Positions 1 to 9,171 of a stretch of 64,000 bases of DNA are shown one piece after another. Positions within the stretch are counted from its first letter, which is position 1. Each line of letters starts with the position of its first letter. The DNA is taken from the NCBI RefSeq assembly GCF_030418295.1, contig NZ_JAUHQA010000001.1:2356001-2420000 (forward strand), written 5' to 3'. This DNA comes from Demequina muriae (GTDB lineage: Bacteria; Actinomycetota; Actinomycetes; Actinomycetales; Demequinaceae). Under the pieces are notes generated by a model, which was given only the letters and a program-made list of their open reading frames with translations, was not told the origin of the DNA and did no database searches. The translations under genes were made by a program, and so were the position numbers.

Positions 1-1
1 A

Positions 2-640
2 CTCCACGGCCAGGGCGAGGTGCTCACGCGGCGCTACACCGTGCAGACCGGCAAGAACTCCTCGACCACCTACTACGACGCGAACGTGTTCGACGTGGTG
101 CGCGACTTCGATCTCCACATCGACGATCTCATCGTCGAGTCGTCTGCGTCCCGCTCGCACATCGACAACCGCTCGAACACGAACAACATCATCAACTCGC
201 TGCTCCCGTTCGACGTCAAGGAGATGGTGGCCTTCGACAGCAACTACCTGGGCGAGTTCTCGGCGGAGAAGCGCGACCTCAACATCGACGACGTGTCGTC
301 GCGTGCCCACGTCCAGTTCCTCACGATGGCACGCGAGTCGATTCGCGACGACATCGCTGGCTATGACCGCGGCGTGCGGTGGACGCACGAGCAGCTCACC
401 GTTCACGGGAGCCGCTGGGCCTCGGTGTTCCTGCCGGTGTGGCTGTACAGCTACGCAGAGAAGATGGACGACGGCCAGGTCATGATCCACTACATCGCCG
501 TCAACGGCCGCAGCGGCGCCTGCATGGGGAGCGTGCCCGTCAACAAGGGCAGGCTGTGGGCCGTGACGCTTGGCGTCTTCGCCGCGACAGCCGCGATCGC
601 CTGGCCGCTGGGCATCATCGCGATGGCGACGGGGGCGTGA
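2..640 (+). CDS. C-terminal part of a zinc-ribbon-type membrane protein (partial)
   Basis: The reading frame is open from base 2, so the gene begins outside the window and about 212 C-terminal residues are present. The visible part has the pattern LLPFDVKEMVAFDSNYLGEF, then a PVWLYSY strand and an AVNGRSGACMG turn, and ends in one hydrophobic segment (AVTLGVFAATAAIAWPLGII) with a short tail. This matches, from memory, the C-terminal half of actinobacterial proteins annotated as TFIIB-type zinc-ribbon proteins, whose N-terminal zinc ribbon would lie upstream. No catalytic motif is seen and the function is unknown. The next gene starts 2 bases after the stop, so the two are probably co-transcribed. 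Confidence 0.6.
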   Translation, partial: LHGQGEVLTRRYTVQTGKNSSTTYYDANVFDVVRDFDLHIDDLIVESSASRSHIDNRSNTNNIINSLLPFDVKEMVAFDSNYLGEFSAEKRDLNIDDVSSRAHVQFLTMARESIRDDIAGYDRGVRWTHEQLTVHGSRWASVFLPVWLYSYAEKMDDGQVMIHYIAVNGRSGACMGSVPVNKGRLWAVTLGVFAATAAIAWPLGIIAMATGA

Positions 641-642
641 CC

Positions 643-1125
643 ATGGACCTCACGACGACGTTCTCCACCGTCACCGTCGCCTCCTCCAGCAGCAGCGATG
701 GGGGCGGCCTCATCGGCGTGGCGCTGCTGGCGCTCCCGTTCGTCGTGGCGTTCCTGCTGTACCGAGCCCTGTACAGGCGCTATCGGAACCAGGACAAGCG
801 CTACGAGTTCGAGCACACCACGTCGGTGGTCCGGAGCAATCTGCGCCGTTGGGACACCTTCGTGCGGGAGCACAAGCGCCAGCGCAACAGTGAGATCGAC
901 GGGCGGAACGAGGACAACCCCCTCATCCGCGCGCCTCACGTGGCGGTGGACGAGGTCGACACGGCCCGCCAGGCGCAGGAGGCGAGAGAGGCCCAGGAGC
1001 CGCGGCTCGCGCAGGAGGCTCGCGATGCCCAGGAGGAGCGGTCGGCGCAGCCTCAGCGGGTCGCCGAAGAGCCGCGCGAGATCGAGCTGCCCGCAACGGA
1101 CGACCCCGGCCGGCAGCAGAGCTGA
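643..1125 (+). CDS. small membrane protein with an acidic, Gln/Glu/Ala-rich tail
   Basis: 160 residues from an ATG that follows the upstream stop by two bases. A Ser-rich N-terminus precedes one transmembrane helix (about residues 23-45, LIGVALLALPFVVAFLLYRA), then a basic stretch (YRRYRNQDKR). The C-terminal half repeats AQEARE-like units (AQEAREAQEPRLAQEARDAQ) and is probably helical or coiled. I do not recognise a family. Position immediately behind the zinc-ribbon-type membrane protein suggests a joint membrane role, but this is inference only. Confidence 0.6.
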   Translation: MDLTTTFSTVTVASSSSSDGGGLIGVALLALPFVVAFLLYRALYRRYRNQDKRYEFEHTTSVVRSNLRRWDTFVREHKRQRNSEIDGRNEDNPLIRAPHVAVDEVDTARQAQEAREAQEPRLAQEARDAQEERSAQPQRVAEEPREIELPATDDPGRQQS

Positions 1126-1151
1126 TGACCGCGGCCGCGCGAGTCTGACGA

Positions 1152-2168
1152 CTACATCGGTGCTCGGGCCCGAGGCGGCGACTCTCGATCCGCCTGCCGC
1201 AGCAGCGACTGGGCGGTGGCGGAGTCGAGGATGAGGTCCGTGATGGTCTTGGCGCGCAGCGCGGCCAGCAGCGCGACGGCCTTGGCGGGCGAGGCCACGA
1301 CCGCGACGCGACGGGGGATGCGCTTCAGGGTGATCGGCGTGGGCCCGCTGGCGCGCATATTGATCGCGATGTCGCGCCACGAGCCGTCGGCGCGCATGAA
1401 CACGGTGCACACATCGCCGACGACGCCGTGGGTCGCGAGCGAGCGTCGATCGGCCTCGTCGAGATAGCCGGACGCGTACACGTGGGATGGCATCGGCGAG
1501 TGAATGGAGCCCACGCCGAACAGCGCGACATCGGTCCTGGTCTGGCATTCGAGCACCTGTTGCACTGACCGCTCCTGCCACATCATCTCGCGCGTGCGAG
1601 GGAAGTCGAAGAATGCGGGCACCGGGAAGGGCATCATCTCGGCGGTGAAGGCGCGCGCGATCGCACTCACCTGCTCGGCGCCGAACGCGAGGCCGGTGGT
1701 GCGGGGAGAGACGGAGCCATTGAGCTGCACCACCGTTGCACCCTCCAGCGGGTGGCTGGCGAGGTGCGCGATGATCCTGGAGACCGTGGTTCCCCAGGCC
1801 ACGCCGAGCGTCATCCCGTCGCCGAACCATTCGGGCAGTGCCTCTGCGGCGAACCGCGCCACCCGGTCGAGCCGCGCGGCCTCGCTCAACGGCTCTTGGA
1901 CCCGCACCACGTGAGCGCGGATCTCGAAGCGGTCCGCGAGATCCTGCGAGAGTCCACTGGTCGTCTCCACATCACTGACGTGAATGCGGACGATCCCGGC
2001 CTCCCGTGCAGCCTTGAGCATCCGAGACACGCTTGAGCGGGACTGGCCGAGACGCCTGCCGACCGCCTCCATGGTCTCGTCCTCCAGGTAGTACAGGTGC
2101 GCGGCTTCACGCATGAGGTCGTCGTACCTCCCTGGTCCTGCCCCTCGGCGACGGTCACGTGTTCCCAT
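1152..2168 (-). CDS. SorC/DeoR-type sugar-binding transcriptional regulator
   Basis: 338 residues. The N-terminal helix-turn-helix lies at about residues 30-60 (AVGRRLGQSRSSVSRMLKAA). It is followed by the long SorC-type effector domain (DLADRFEIRAHVV, LGVAWGTTVSRII, VVQLNGSV, FGVGSI). The family binds phosphorylated sugars or related metabolites and usually represses a neighbouring catabolic operon. The start has a GAGGAG ribosome site at normal distance. The gene is divergent from glpD with 92 bases between starts, and that gap contains a 12-base palindrome, so control of the glycerol genes and of itself is the simplest inference. The effector may be glycerol 3-phosphate or a related triose phosphate; this is untested. 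Confidence 0.85.
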   Translation of the reverse strand: MGTRDRRRGAGPGRYDDLMREAAHLYYLEDETMEAVGRRLGQSRSSVSRMLKAAREAGIVRIHVSDVETTSGLSQDLADRFEIRAHVVRVQEPLSEAARLDRVARFAAEALPEWFGDGMTLGVAWGTTVSRIIAHLASHPLEGATVVQLNGSVSPRTTGLAFGAEQVSAIARAFTAEMMPFPVPAFFDFPRTREMMWQERSVQQVLECQTRTDVALFGVGSIHSPMPSHVYASGYLDEADRRSLATHGVVGDVCTVFMRADGSWRDIAINMRASGPTPITLKRIPRRVAVVASPAKAVALLAALRAKTITDLILDSATAQSLLRQADRESPPRARAPM

Positions 2169-2184
2169 CGTCTCTCCTCAACCT

Positions 2185-2196
2185 GCACATATGTGC
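2185..2196. promoter_or_regulatory. perfect 12-base palindrome, candidate SorC-regulator operator
   Basis: GCACATATGTGC reads identically on both strands and sits between the divergent SorC-type regulator and glpD starts. A less perfect repeat (TGCGC...GCGCA) follows at once. The position and symmetry fit a dimeric or tetrameric regulator; the assignment to the adjacent gene is inference. Confidence 0.5.
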
Positions 2197-2260
2197 GCTC
2201 CGCTTGCGCATCCGTTCACACCAGGGTCTCATGAAGGGGACGAATGGAGACGAATCGCGT

Positions 2261-4018
2261 ATGAGAAGCACGCTGACCCCGGAGAGCAGGCTGGCCGACC
2301 TCGAGTCGATGAGCGACGAGCATGGGCTGGACGTCTTGGTGATCGGCGGCGGCGTCACCGGCGCCGGCGTCGCTCTCGACGCCGCGACGAGGGGACTGCG
2401 CACCGGCATCGTCGAGGCGCAGGACTGGGCCTCGGGCACGTCGTCGCGCTCCTCGAAGCTGGTGCACGGCGGGCTTCGCTACCTGCAGATGCTCGACTTC
2501 CATCTGGTGCACGAGGCGTTGACGGAGAGGGACCTGCTCATCACCGAGCTCGCCCCGCACCTCGTCGAGCCCGTGTCGTTCCTCTACCCGCTCGAGAACC
2601 GAGTGTGGGAGCGCGCGTATGTGGGCGCGGGCGTCGCCCTGTACGACACGCTTGCCTCGGTCAACGGCCGCCGGCGCCGCGCGCTCCCGATCCACCGGCA
2701 CCTCAGCCGCACCGCTATGTCGAAGCAGTTCCCCGACCTGCGTCACGATGCCGCGATCGGCGCGATTCGCTATTGGGACGCATCGGTCGACGACGCCCGC
2801 CTGGTGCTGACCCTCGTCCGGACTGCGGCGTCGTACGGCGCGCTGACGGCCAACCGCACCCAGGTCGTCGAACTCACTCATTCCTCGGTGGGCGCGGTGA
2901 CCGGCGCTGTCGTGCAGGACCTCGAGACGGGCACCCGCTACACGATCAAGGCACGCCACGTGATCACCGCGACGGGCGTCTGGACTGAGGAGACGGAGTC
3001 CCTGGCGCAGTCGGACGGCGGTCTTCACGTCCTCGCCTCGAAGGGCATCCATGTGGTGGTGCCTCGCGAGTCGATCCGGGGCGATGTGGGGCTGATCCTG
3101 CAGACGGAGAAGTCCGTGCTGTTCGTCATTCCGTGGTCGCGCTACTGGATCATCGGCACGACGGACACGCCCTACGAGTTCGACCCGACGCACCCGGTGG
3201 CGACAAGTGCCGATATCGACTATCTCCTCGACCACGCCAACTCCGTGCTCGCCAAGCCGCTGACCCGCGAGGATGTGATCGGCACCTGGGCAGGACTGCG
3301 CCCGCTGCTGCAGCCGGGCACCAAGGACGGCACGTCCTCGGCGAAGGTGTCGCGCGAGCACACGGTCGCATCGCCGGCGCCGGGAATGACAGTCGTCGCC
3401 GGCGGCAAGCTCACGACCTATCGCGTGATGGCGAAGGACGCGGTGGACTTCGCCCTGGGCACGCGTGCCTCGGCCATCCCGTCGATCACCGACCGCATCC
3501 CGCTGTGGGGCGCCGAGGGCCTGAAGGCCGTCAAACGCCAGGGTCCGGCGCTCAGCGCAAAGTATGGGTGGACCCGCGCGACGTTCGACCACCTGACCCA
3601 CAGGTATGGCTCGGGACTTTCCCAGCTCATCGACGCCGTGACCGCACAGGAGGATCTCGCGCTGCCTCTCGAGCACGCGCCTGCATACCTGCGCGCCGAG
3701 ATCCACTTCGCCGCGACGCACGAGCAGGTGATCCACCTCGAGGACGTGATGATGCACCGGACGCGACTCGTGTACGAGGTCGCGGATGGCGGCCTCGCAG
3801 CCGCGCCTGAGATCGCCGCGATCGTCGCCGAGGTCCAAGGCTGGGACGACGATCGGGTGGCGCGAGAGATCGCCTCGTACCGATCGCGCGTGGAGGCCGA
3901 TGCCGCCGCCGCTCGCGAGCCGAGCGACAGCGAAGCGATCGCGGCCCGATCCGTCGCGTCGGACATCTCGCCGACGGTCGCGCTCCCGGAGACTGGGGCC
4001 AACGCCCAGTCCACATAG
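2261..4018 (+). CDS. glpD: glycerol-3-phosphate dehydrogenase, FAD-dependent
   Basis: 585 residues. GlpD oxidises sn-glycerol 3-phosphate to dihydroxyacetone phosphate and passes electrons from FAD to the respiratory quinone pool at the membrane. The FAD-binding Rossmann motif DVLVIGGGVTGAGVALDAA lies at residues 24-42, followed by the family signatures SSRSSKLVHGGLRYL and GGKLTTYR, and a C-terminal DAO-C domain. I place the start at the ATG 23 residues before the FAD motif, with GGAGA ten bases upstream; the frame stays open further upstream. The gene leads glpD-glpF-glpK, the complete route for glycerol uptake, phosphorylation and oxidation. Length is normal for actinobacterial GlpD. Confidence 0.95.
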   Translation: MRSTLTPESRLADLESMSDEHGLDVLVIGGGVTGAGVALDAATRGLRTGIVEAQDWASGTSSRSSKLVHGGLRYLQMLDFHLVHEALTERDLLITELAPHLVEPVSFLYPLENRVWERAYVGAGVALYDTLASVNGRRRRALPIHRHLSRTAMSKQFPDLRHDAAIGAIRYWDASVDDARLVLTLVRTAASYGALTANRTQVVELTHSSVGAVTGAVVQDLETGTRYTIKARHVITATGVWTEETESLAQSDGGLHVLASKGIHVVVPRESIRGDVGLILQTEKSVLFVIPWSRYWIIGTTDTPYEFDPTHPVATSADIDYLLDHANSVLAKPLTREDVIGTWAGLRPLLQPGTKDGTSSAKVSREHTVASPAPGMTVVAGGKLTTYRVMAKDAVDFALGTRASAIPSITDRIPLWGAEGLKAVKRQGPALSAKYGWTRATFDHLTHRYGSGLSQLIDAVTAQEDLALPLEHAPAYLRAEIHFAATHEQVIHLEDVMMHRTRLVYEVADGGLAAAPEIAAIVAEVQGWDDDRVAREIASYRSRVEADAAAAREPSDSEAIAARSVASDISPTVALPETGANAQST

Positions 4019-4022
4019 ATGT

Positions 4023-4042
4023 GGCGCCCCACCCGGGGCGCC
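4023..4042 (+). terminator. G/C hairpin between glpD and glpF
   Basis: GGCGCCCC, a 4-base loop, then GGGGCGCC: an 8-bp perfect stem 5 bases after the glpD stop and about 58 bases before glpF. There is no U-run, so it may be an mRNA-stability or partial-termination element within the glp operon. Confidence 0.5.
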
Positions 4043-4099
4043 ATGGGCGACACTCGTCGCTCCCCCTTCTCACAATGACGTGAACGAAAGGAAGTCCCC

Positions 4100-4822
4100 G
4101 TGACTGACATCTTCCTCTCAGAGATGCTTGGGACAGGAATGCTCATCCTCCTCGGAGGTGGCGTGGTGGCGAACGTTCTGCTCGCCAAGTCCAAAGGCCT
4201 TGACGGCGGCTGGCTGCTCATCAACTTCGGATGGGGCCTCGCGGTCTTCTCCGGTGTGTTCGTGGCCTTCTCGACCGGCGGCCACATCAACCCGGCGGTG
4301 ACTGCCGGCATCTGGGCCTCCGGCGCAGAGGAGTTCGGCCCCGGAATCGCCGTCAACGCAGGCAACTTCGTCACCTACGTCGCCGCACAGCTCGTCGGCG
4401 CGTTCATCGGCGCCGTGCTGGTGTATCTCGTCTACAAGAAGCACTTCGACGAGACGGCCGATGCAGGAGCCAAGCTGGCGATCTTCTCGACGGGTCCCGC
4501 CATCCGCTCGTATGGCTGGAACACCGTCACCGAGGTGATCGGCACCTTCGTCCTGGTGTTCGTGGTGCTGAGCTTCGGCAACTGGCCAGGGGATCTCGGA
4601 CCGCTGGCTGCCGCGCTGCTGGTGACCGGCATCGGCGCCAGCCTGGGCGGTCCCACCGGCTACGCCATCAACCCCGCGCGCGATCTGGGACCCCGGATCG
4701 CTCACGCGCTGCTGCCGATCAAGGGCAAGGGCACCTCCGACTGGAGCTACGCCTGGGTCCCGATCGTCGGACCGCTCATCGGCGGCGTCGCCGGTGGACT
4801 GCTGGCCGGCGCCATCTACTAG
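4100..4822 (+). CDS. glpF: glycerol uptake facilitator (aquaglyceroporin)
   Basis: 240 residues from a GTG start preceded by GAAAGGAAG. It is a MIP-family channel with six membrane helices and two half-helix NPA boxes: GGHINPAVT (NPA at 64-66) and [13 protein letters not shown] (NPA at 191-193). Asp195 after the second NPA-Arg is the residue that typifies glycerol facilitators as opposed to strict water channels. It allows passive entry of glycerol, trapped by the kinase encoded next. Placement between glpD and glpK supports the role. Confidence 0.95.
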   Translation: MTDIFLSEMLGTGMLILLGGGVVANVLLAKSKGLDGGWLLINFGWGLAVFSGVFVAFSTGGHINPAVTAGIWASGAEEFGPGIAVNAGNFVTYVAAQLVGAFIGAVLVYLVYKKHFDETADAGAKLAIFSTGPAIRSYGWNTVTEVIGTFVLVFVVLSFGNWPGDLGPLAAALLVTGIGASLGGPTGYAINPARDLGPRIAHALLPIKGKGTSDWSYAWVPIVGPLIGGVAGGLLAGAIY

Positions 4823-4880
4823 CGCGCATGCGGCTCACTCCGTCGCTGCGCATCACACCTCTAGAGACAAGGACATCACC

Positions 4881-6395
4881 ATGAAGGATTACATCCTCGC
4901 CATCGACCAAGGCACCACGAGCTCCCGGGCCATCGTGTTCGATCACTCGGGCGCGATCGTGTCCTCGGGACAGAAGGAGCACGAGCAGATCTTCCCGCAG
5001 GCAGGGTGGGTGGAGCACGATCCGCACGAGATCTGGACGAACGTGCGCGAAGTGGTGGGCCTGGCCCTCACCAAGGCCGACCTCACTCACGAGGACATTG
5101 CGGCCGTCGGCATCACCAACCAGCGCGAGACCGCGGTGGTGTGGGACAAGAACACGGGCAAGGCCGTCTACAACGCCATCGTGTGGCAAGACACCCGCAC
5201 GCAGAAGATCATCGACAAGCTTGGCGGCGATGATGGCGCGGACAAGTACAAGGATCGCGTCGGCCTCCCTCTCGCCACCTATTTCGCCGGTCCCAAGGTG
5301 ATGTGGATCCTCGAGAACGTGGAGGGAGCGCGGGAGCAGGCCGAGGCGGGCGACCTGCTGATGGGCACGATCGACAGCTGGGTGCTGTGGAACATGACCG
5401 GCGGCAAGAACGGCGGGGTTCACGTCACGGACGTCACCAACGCCTCGCGGACCATGCTGATGGACCTCACCACGCTGTCGTGGGACGAGTCCATCGCCGC
5501 CGACATGGGCATCCCGATGTCGATGCTGCCCGAGATTCGCTCGTCAGCCGAGGTGTACGGCCAGGGCAGGCGAGGCGGCATGCTGCCGGAGGTGCCGATC
5601 GCGGGCATCCTCGGTGATCAGCAGGCGGCGACGTTCGGACAGGCGTGCTTCGAGGTCGGCATGGCCAAGAACACGTACGGCACGGGCAACTTCATGCTCA
5701 TGAACACGGGCGAGGAGCTGGTGCCGTCCAAGAACGGTCTGCTCACCACGGTCTGCTACAAGATCGGCGACAAGCCGGCGATCTATGCCCTCGAGGGATC
5801 GATCGCCGTGACCGGCTCGCTGGTGCAGTGGCTGCGTGACAACGTGGGCCTCATCAAGACCGCACCTGAGATCGAGGATCTGGCGGCGTCGGTCGACGAC
5901 AACGGGGGAGCGTACTTCGTGCCCGCGTTCTCGGGCCTCTTCGCACCGTACTGGCGCTCGGACGCCAGGGGCGCATTGGTGGGTCTCACCCGGTACGTGA
6001 AGGCGGGCCACATCGCTCGTGCGGCACTCGAGGCGACGGCGTACCAGACCGCGGAGGTGCTCGACGCGATGCGTGCCGACTCGGGCGTGGACCTCACCGA
6101 GCTCAAGGTCGACGGCGGGATGGTGGTGAATGACGTCCTGATGCAGTTCCAGGCGGACATCCTCGACGTTGAGGTGGTGCGCCCGAAGGTCGCCGAGACC
6201 ACGGCACTGGGCGCCGCCTACGCCGCCGGCATCGCTGTCGGCTACTGGGACGGCGAGCAGGACGTCATCGACAACTGGGCCGAGGACAAGCGCTGGCGAC
6301 CCGACCTCGACGAGGACGAGCGCGCACGGATGATGCGCAACTGGAAGAAGGCCGTCACGAAGACCATGGACTGGGTCGACGACGACGTCACCTGA
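4881..6395 (+). CDS. glpK: glycerol kinase
   Basis: 504 residues. It phosphorylates glycerol to sn-glycerol 3-phosphate with ATP. It has the FGGY-family layout: N-terminal phosphate-1 motif [19 protein letters not shown], substrate-loop residues in GITNQRET and WQDTRT, and the C-terminal ATP-site segment [20 protein letters not shown]. The listed start gives the canonical [14 protein letters not shown]-terminus. It follows glpF by 58 bases and is last in the glycerol operon; a strong hairpin lies 25 bases after its stop. Confidence 0.96.
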   Translation: MKDYILAIDQGTTSSRAIVFDHSGAIVSSGQKEHEQIFPQAGWVEHDPHEIWTNVREVVGLALTKADLTHEDIAAVGITNQRETAVVWDKNTGKAVYNAIVWQDTRTQKIIDKLGGDDGADKYKDRVGLPLATYFAGPKVMWILENVEGAREQAEAGDLLMGTIDSWVLWNMTGGKNGGVHVTDVTNASRTMLMDLTTLSWDESIAADMGIPMSMLPEIRSSAEVYGQGRRGGMLPEVPIAGILGDQQAATFGQACFEVGMAKNTYGTGNFMLMNTGEELVPSKNGLLTTVCYKIGDKPAIYALEGSIAVTGSLVQWLRDNVGLIKTAPEIEDLAASVDDNGGAYFVPAFSGLFAPYWRSDARGALVGLTRYVKAGHIARAALEATAYQTAEVLDAMRADSGVDLTELKVDGGMVVNDVLMQFQADILDVEVVRPKVAETTALGAAYAAGIAVGYWDGEQDVIDNWAEDKRWRPDLDEDERARMMRNWKKAVTKTMDWVDDDVT

Positions 6396-6419
6396 GCCTG
6401 CAGCCCCTGCGCACGTCTC

Positions 6420-6454
6420 GACGCGCCGGTCCGCAATCGTGCGGCCGGCGCGTC
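6420..6454 (+). terminator. terminator hairpin after glpK
   Basis: GACGCGCCGG, one bulged T, CCGCA, loop ATCG, TGCGG, CCGGCGCGTC: a 15-bp stem with a single bulge. There is no U-tract, which is common for terminators in this window. Confidence 0.65.
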
Positions 6455-6560
6455 GGCGCGTGCGGGAGGAGTGCCGTCACGACGGCTGCCGACGTCGGTG
6501 CACCTCCCCGACAATCGACATCGCCCGGCGCGTGTCGGCGCGAGGTCCTAGCGTGGTGGC

Positions 6561-7271
6561 ATGAGCACGCCTCGATGCGCCGTCTGCGGGGCCGACGTCA
6601 CCGACGCCGGTGCACTCGTGGACTTCCTTCCGCGCGAGGCCGATCTCGCGTGGCACGCGACGTGGTGCGACGCCGACGAGTCCACGGCTGATGACTCGTC
6701 GCGCGGCGAACCGCCCGACGCTGCGTGGCTGTGCGCGCGACACCTCGAATGCGGCCTGGTGATGGCGAGGCGGCTCGACATCGGTCGTGGGCTCGCACTC
6801 CTGCGGGAGGCCGATGCGGGCGTCGAGGTCCGGGGTCAGCTCGCGGCCACCCTGGGCGTCGACGAATGGGAGCGCGTCCTTCGTCGCGCACTTCCGGACT
6901 TCGCGATCGAGATCGGCAGCGACCGGGTCGAGATCGAGGAGGACTGGCAGACGAGCTACCTGGAGGACTCAGAGATCCCCGCCGGTGCGAGCAACGGCGT
7001 CGAGTGCACCAGCTGGAGCGTGGGCGGCGATCAGTCGATGGTGGGTGTGGACCGCATCGCCGTCTACTGGCGCAGTGGCGCAGTGGCGCGGACCGACGTT
7101 CACATCGGTTCCGTCGGGCCTCATGCCCCGGGCTGGTCGGTGTGGGTCACCCCCGATGCCGATGCGACTCGATTCGGCTCGCAGCACGTGAGCGTCCACG
7201 GCGAGCCGTCGCCGCTGATGGGAGACCTGCTGCGCCGCTATGGGCTCGATGCGACGCGGGTCCGCCCGTGA
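6561..7271 (+). CDS. hypothetical protein with N-terminal Cys/His cluster
   Basis: 236 residues, family not recognised. The N-terminus carries CAVC (residues 6-9) and later WC, then C-x2-H-x3-C (ARHLECG), which could bind one zinc. The rest has no membrane helix or signal peptide and looks like a soluble alpha/beta protein ending in a domain with WSVWVTPDAD. Codon usage matches the neighbours, so it is probably a real gene. It stands alone after the glp operon and before the convergent csbD. Confidence 0.55.
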   Translation: MSTPRCAVCGADVTDAGALVDFLPREADLAWHATWCDADESTADDSSRGEPPDAAWLCARHLECGLVMARRLDIGRGLALLREADAGVEVRGQLAATLGVDEWERVLRRALPDFAIEIGSDRVEIEEDWQTSYLEDSEIPAGASNGVECTSWSVGGDQSMVGVDRIAVYWRSGAVARTDVHIGSVGPHAPGWSVWVTPDADATRFGSQHVSVHGEPSPLMGDLLRRYGLDATRVRP

Positions 7272-7348
7272 TCGGCAGCGCCACGACGATGGAGGCAGCA
7301 CGACGGCGGACGCGGTGATCAAGGGGAACAGTGGGCACAGACAACAGT

Positions 7349-7372
7349 GGCGGGGGCCCGGAGGCCCCCGCC
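7349..7372 (-). terminator. strong terminator hairpin downstream of csbD
   Basis: GGCGGGGGCC, loop CGGA, GGCCCCCGCC: a 10-bp perfect all-G/C stem between convergent genes. On the minus strand it is followed by ACTGTTGTCTG, weakly T-rich, so it best serves csbD but may act in both directions. Confidence 0.7.
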
Positions 7373-7406
7373 GCCGTCACGTCGACTGGTGTGAACGCGA
7401 CTGGTG

Positions 7407-7625
7407 TCAGGACTTGTCGTCGTCCTGGTGACGGTCCGTCGCGTCGTTGTACTTCTCCGCGACCGCGTCCTTGCCGTCTTCGACCTTGTCCTTGGCGGAC
7501 GCCTTGCCCTGGTCGAACTTGCCCTCGGCCTCGAGCTGCTCGTTGTCGGTCGCCTTGCCGAAGCCTTCCTTGACCTTGCCCTTGGCGTCCTGTGCGGCGT
7601 TGCTCAGTCGGTCTGATCCACTCAT
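7407..7625 (-). CDS. CsbD family stress-response protein
   Basis: 72 residues, highly charged, rich in Lys, Asp and Ala, with no hydrophobic core. The pattern AAQDAKGKVKEGFGKATDN followed by EAEGKFDQGKASAKDKVED is the CsbD fold signature, two similar helical segments. CsbD-like proteins accumulate in general stress or stationary phase; molecular function is not known. The start is the ATG of MSGSDRLSN, with GGGAGACACGCC upstream on the minus strand; the longer open frame upstream has no support. Confidence 0.85.
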   Translation of the reverse strand: MSGSDRLSNAAQDAKGKVKEGFGKATDNEQLEAEGKFDQGKASAKDKVEDGKDAVAEKYNDATDRHQDDDKS

Positions 7626-7705
7626 GGCGTGTCTCCCTTGCTCGGCGGGGCGATCGCTGGTGCGGACCGCCTCTGTACCGAGAACAACCGTGGCGGGGGT
7701 GCCCG

Positions 7706-8581
7706 CTATTCCGATGAAGGGCGGGACGGGGAGCCGAGGAGGGCCGCGATCACGTGCGGGAGCGCCTGGGCGACGTCGAGAGCGGCGACGGGGCCGCCGC
7801 GGTTGGCCGACTCGGCCGCACGGGCGTGCGCCCAGGCGGCGCACGCCCCCGCATCGGCCGCAGTGAGCCCTGCCGCGAGCAGGGCCCCCGCGATGCCAGC
7901 GAGCACGTCGCCGCTCCCCGCGGTGGCGAGCCACGGGGGAGCGCTTGGCAGTTCCAGCACGTGTCCGCCAGGCGAAGCGATGAGTGTCCGCGCTCCCTTG
8001 AGCAGGACCGTCGCTCGCGCGGTCTCGGCGAGCAGCCGGGCGTGGCCGGCCCGGTCCGCGGCGATGTCCAGGATGGTCGCGTCGTGGCGGAGCGCCTCGA
8101 GCGTGCGCATGAGCTCCTCCGCATGTGGGGTGAGCAGCACTCGATCGGACGGCGCGTCGCGCGAGCCGGAGGCGCGCGAGCGCGCCACCTCTTCAAGGGC
8201 CCCCGCATCCACCACCATCGGAAGTCCGGACGCCATCACGGCGCCGATGGCGGCATCCTGGATCGGATGGTCTGCCACCCCGGGCCCCACCACCCACGCC
8301 TGTGCTCGGGGAAGGGACTCAGCCGCGTCGCCCGGATCGTGCACCACGCACTCAGGGCGGTGGGAGAGCACGAGATCCTGCGCGCGGGCCGGGCCCACGT
8401 AGCGCACCATGCCCGCCCCGGCCCTGATCGCCCCGGAGACGACCAGTGCGGCCGCGCCGGGGTACGCGTCCGACCCTGCCACGACGCCCACGACGCCTCG
8501 CGAGTATTTGTCAGCGTCCGACGGAGGCACCGGCCATCGTTCGCGGACCTGCTCCGCGCCCCAGTCCTGTGGCGTGCTCAC
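7706..8581 (-). CDS. nnrD: ADP-dependent (S)-NAD(P)H-hydrate dehydratase
   Basis: About 291 residues. It dehydrates the damaged cofactor S-NAD(P)HX back to NAD(P)H using ADP. It is a ribokinase-like carbohydrate kinase domain: [19 protein letters not shown] near the N-terminus, LTPHAEEL in the middle, and the catalytic [17 protein letters not shown] anion-hole motif near the C-terminus. The start is uncertain: GTG at 8581 gives the usual short N-terminus before [11 protein letters not shown], but an ATG at 8599 is possible. The epimerase partner is encoded separately at 9172-9852, with def in between on the other strand; in E. coli both activities are one fused protein. Confidence 0.88.
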   Translation of the reverse strand: MSTPQDWGAEQVRERWPVPPSDADKYSRGVVGVVAGSDAYPGAAALVVSGAIRAGAGMVRYVGPARAQDLVLSHRPECVVHDPGDAAESLPRAQAWVVGPGVADHPIQDAAIGAVMASGLPMVVDAGALEEVARSRASGSRDAPSDRVLLTPHAEELMRTLEALRHDATILDIAADRAGHARLLAETARATVLLKGARTLIASPGGHVLELPSAPPWLATAGSGDVLAGIAGALLAAGLTAADAGACAAWAHARAAESANRGGPVAALDVAQALPHVIAALLGSPSRPSSE

Positions 8582-8670
8582 GCATCCAGACTGGCACATC
8601 GGCACCCGCGCACGTGGGATCGACCTGCCAGGCTCTCGACGGGTGCGCGGCACGTGCGAGAATACGGGGC

Positions 8671-9165
8671 ATGGCCATGCGTGACATCCGGGTGACCGGC
8701 GACCCCGTCCTGCGCACTGTGTGCGAACCCATCACCGTGATCGACGACCGTGTGCGCACGCTCGTCGAGGACCTGCTGGAGACCGTCGATCACGAGGGAC
8801 GCGCAGGCTTGGCGGCGAACCAGATCGGCGTCAGCCTGCGAGCGTTCTCGTGGAACATCGACGGTGAGGTCGGGTACATCCTGAACCCCGAGATCGTGGA
8901 GCGCAGCAGCGATCTCCAGGAGCTGGGCGACGAGGGCTGTCTGTCCGTCCCGGGCCTGTGGTACCCATGCGAGCGACCGTCCTACACCAAGGCGGTGGGC
9001 ACGGATCTGGACGGTGCCGAGGTCGTGATCGAGGGTGAGGAGATCTGGGCCCGGCTCATCAACCACGAGGTCGACCACCTCGACGGGAAGCTGTACCTCG
9101 ATCGCCTCGCCAAGGATGTGCGCAAGCGCGCCATGCGCGAGCTGCGGGAGTCGCTCGAGGCGTAG
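8671..9165 (+). CDS. def: peptide deformylase
   Basis: 164 residues. It removes the formyl group from the N-terminal methionine of nascent proteins. All three metal-site motifs are present: GLAANQIG (46-53), EGCLSVPG with metal ligand Cys90, and HEVDH with ligands His132 and His136 and catalytic Glu133. The start ATG gives [14 protein letters not shown], the usual N-terminus for this family. It lies between the two NAD(P)HX repair genes, which run in the opposite direction. Confidence 0.95.
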   Translation: MAMRDIRVTGDPVLRTVCEPITVIDDRVRTLVEDLLETVDHEGRAGLAANQIGVSLRAFSWNIDGEVGYILNPEIVERSSDLQELGDEGCLSVPGLWYPCERPSYTKAVGTDLDGAEVVIEGEEIWARLINHEVDHLDGKLYLDRLAKDVRKRAMRELRESLEA

Positions 9166-9171
9166 CCCGCG

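Noticed and set aside
2216-3838. 540-codon minus-strand frame inside glpD
   Set aside because: It is antisense to the conserved glpD gene, is Arg/His-rich without motifs, and has no ribosome site.
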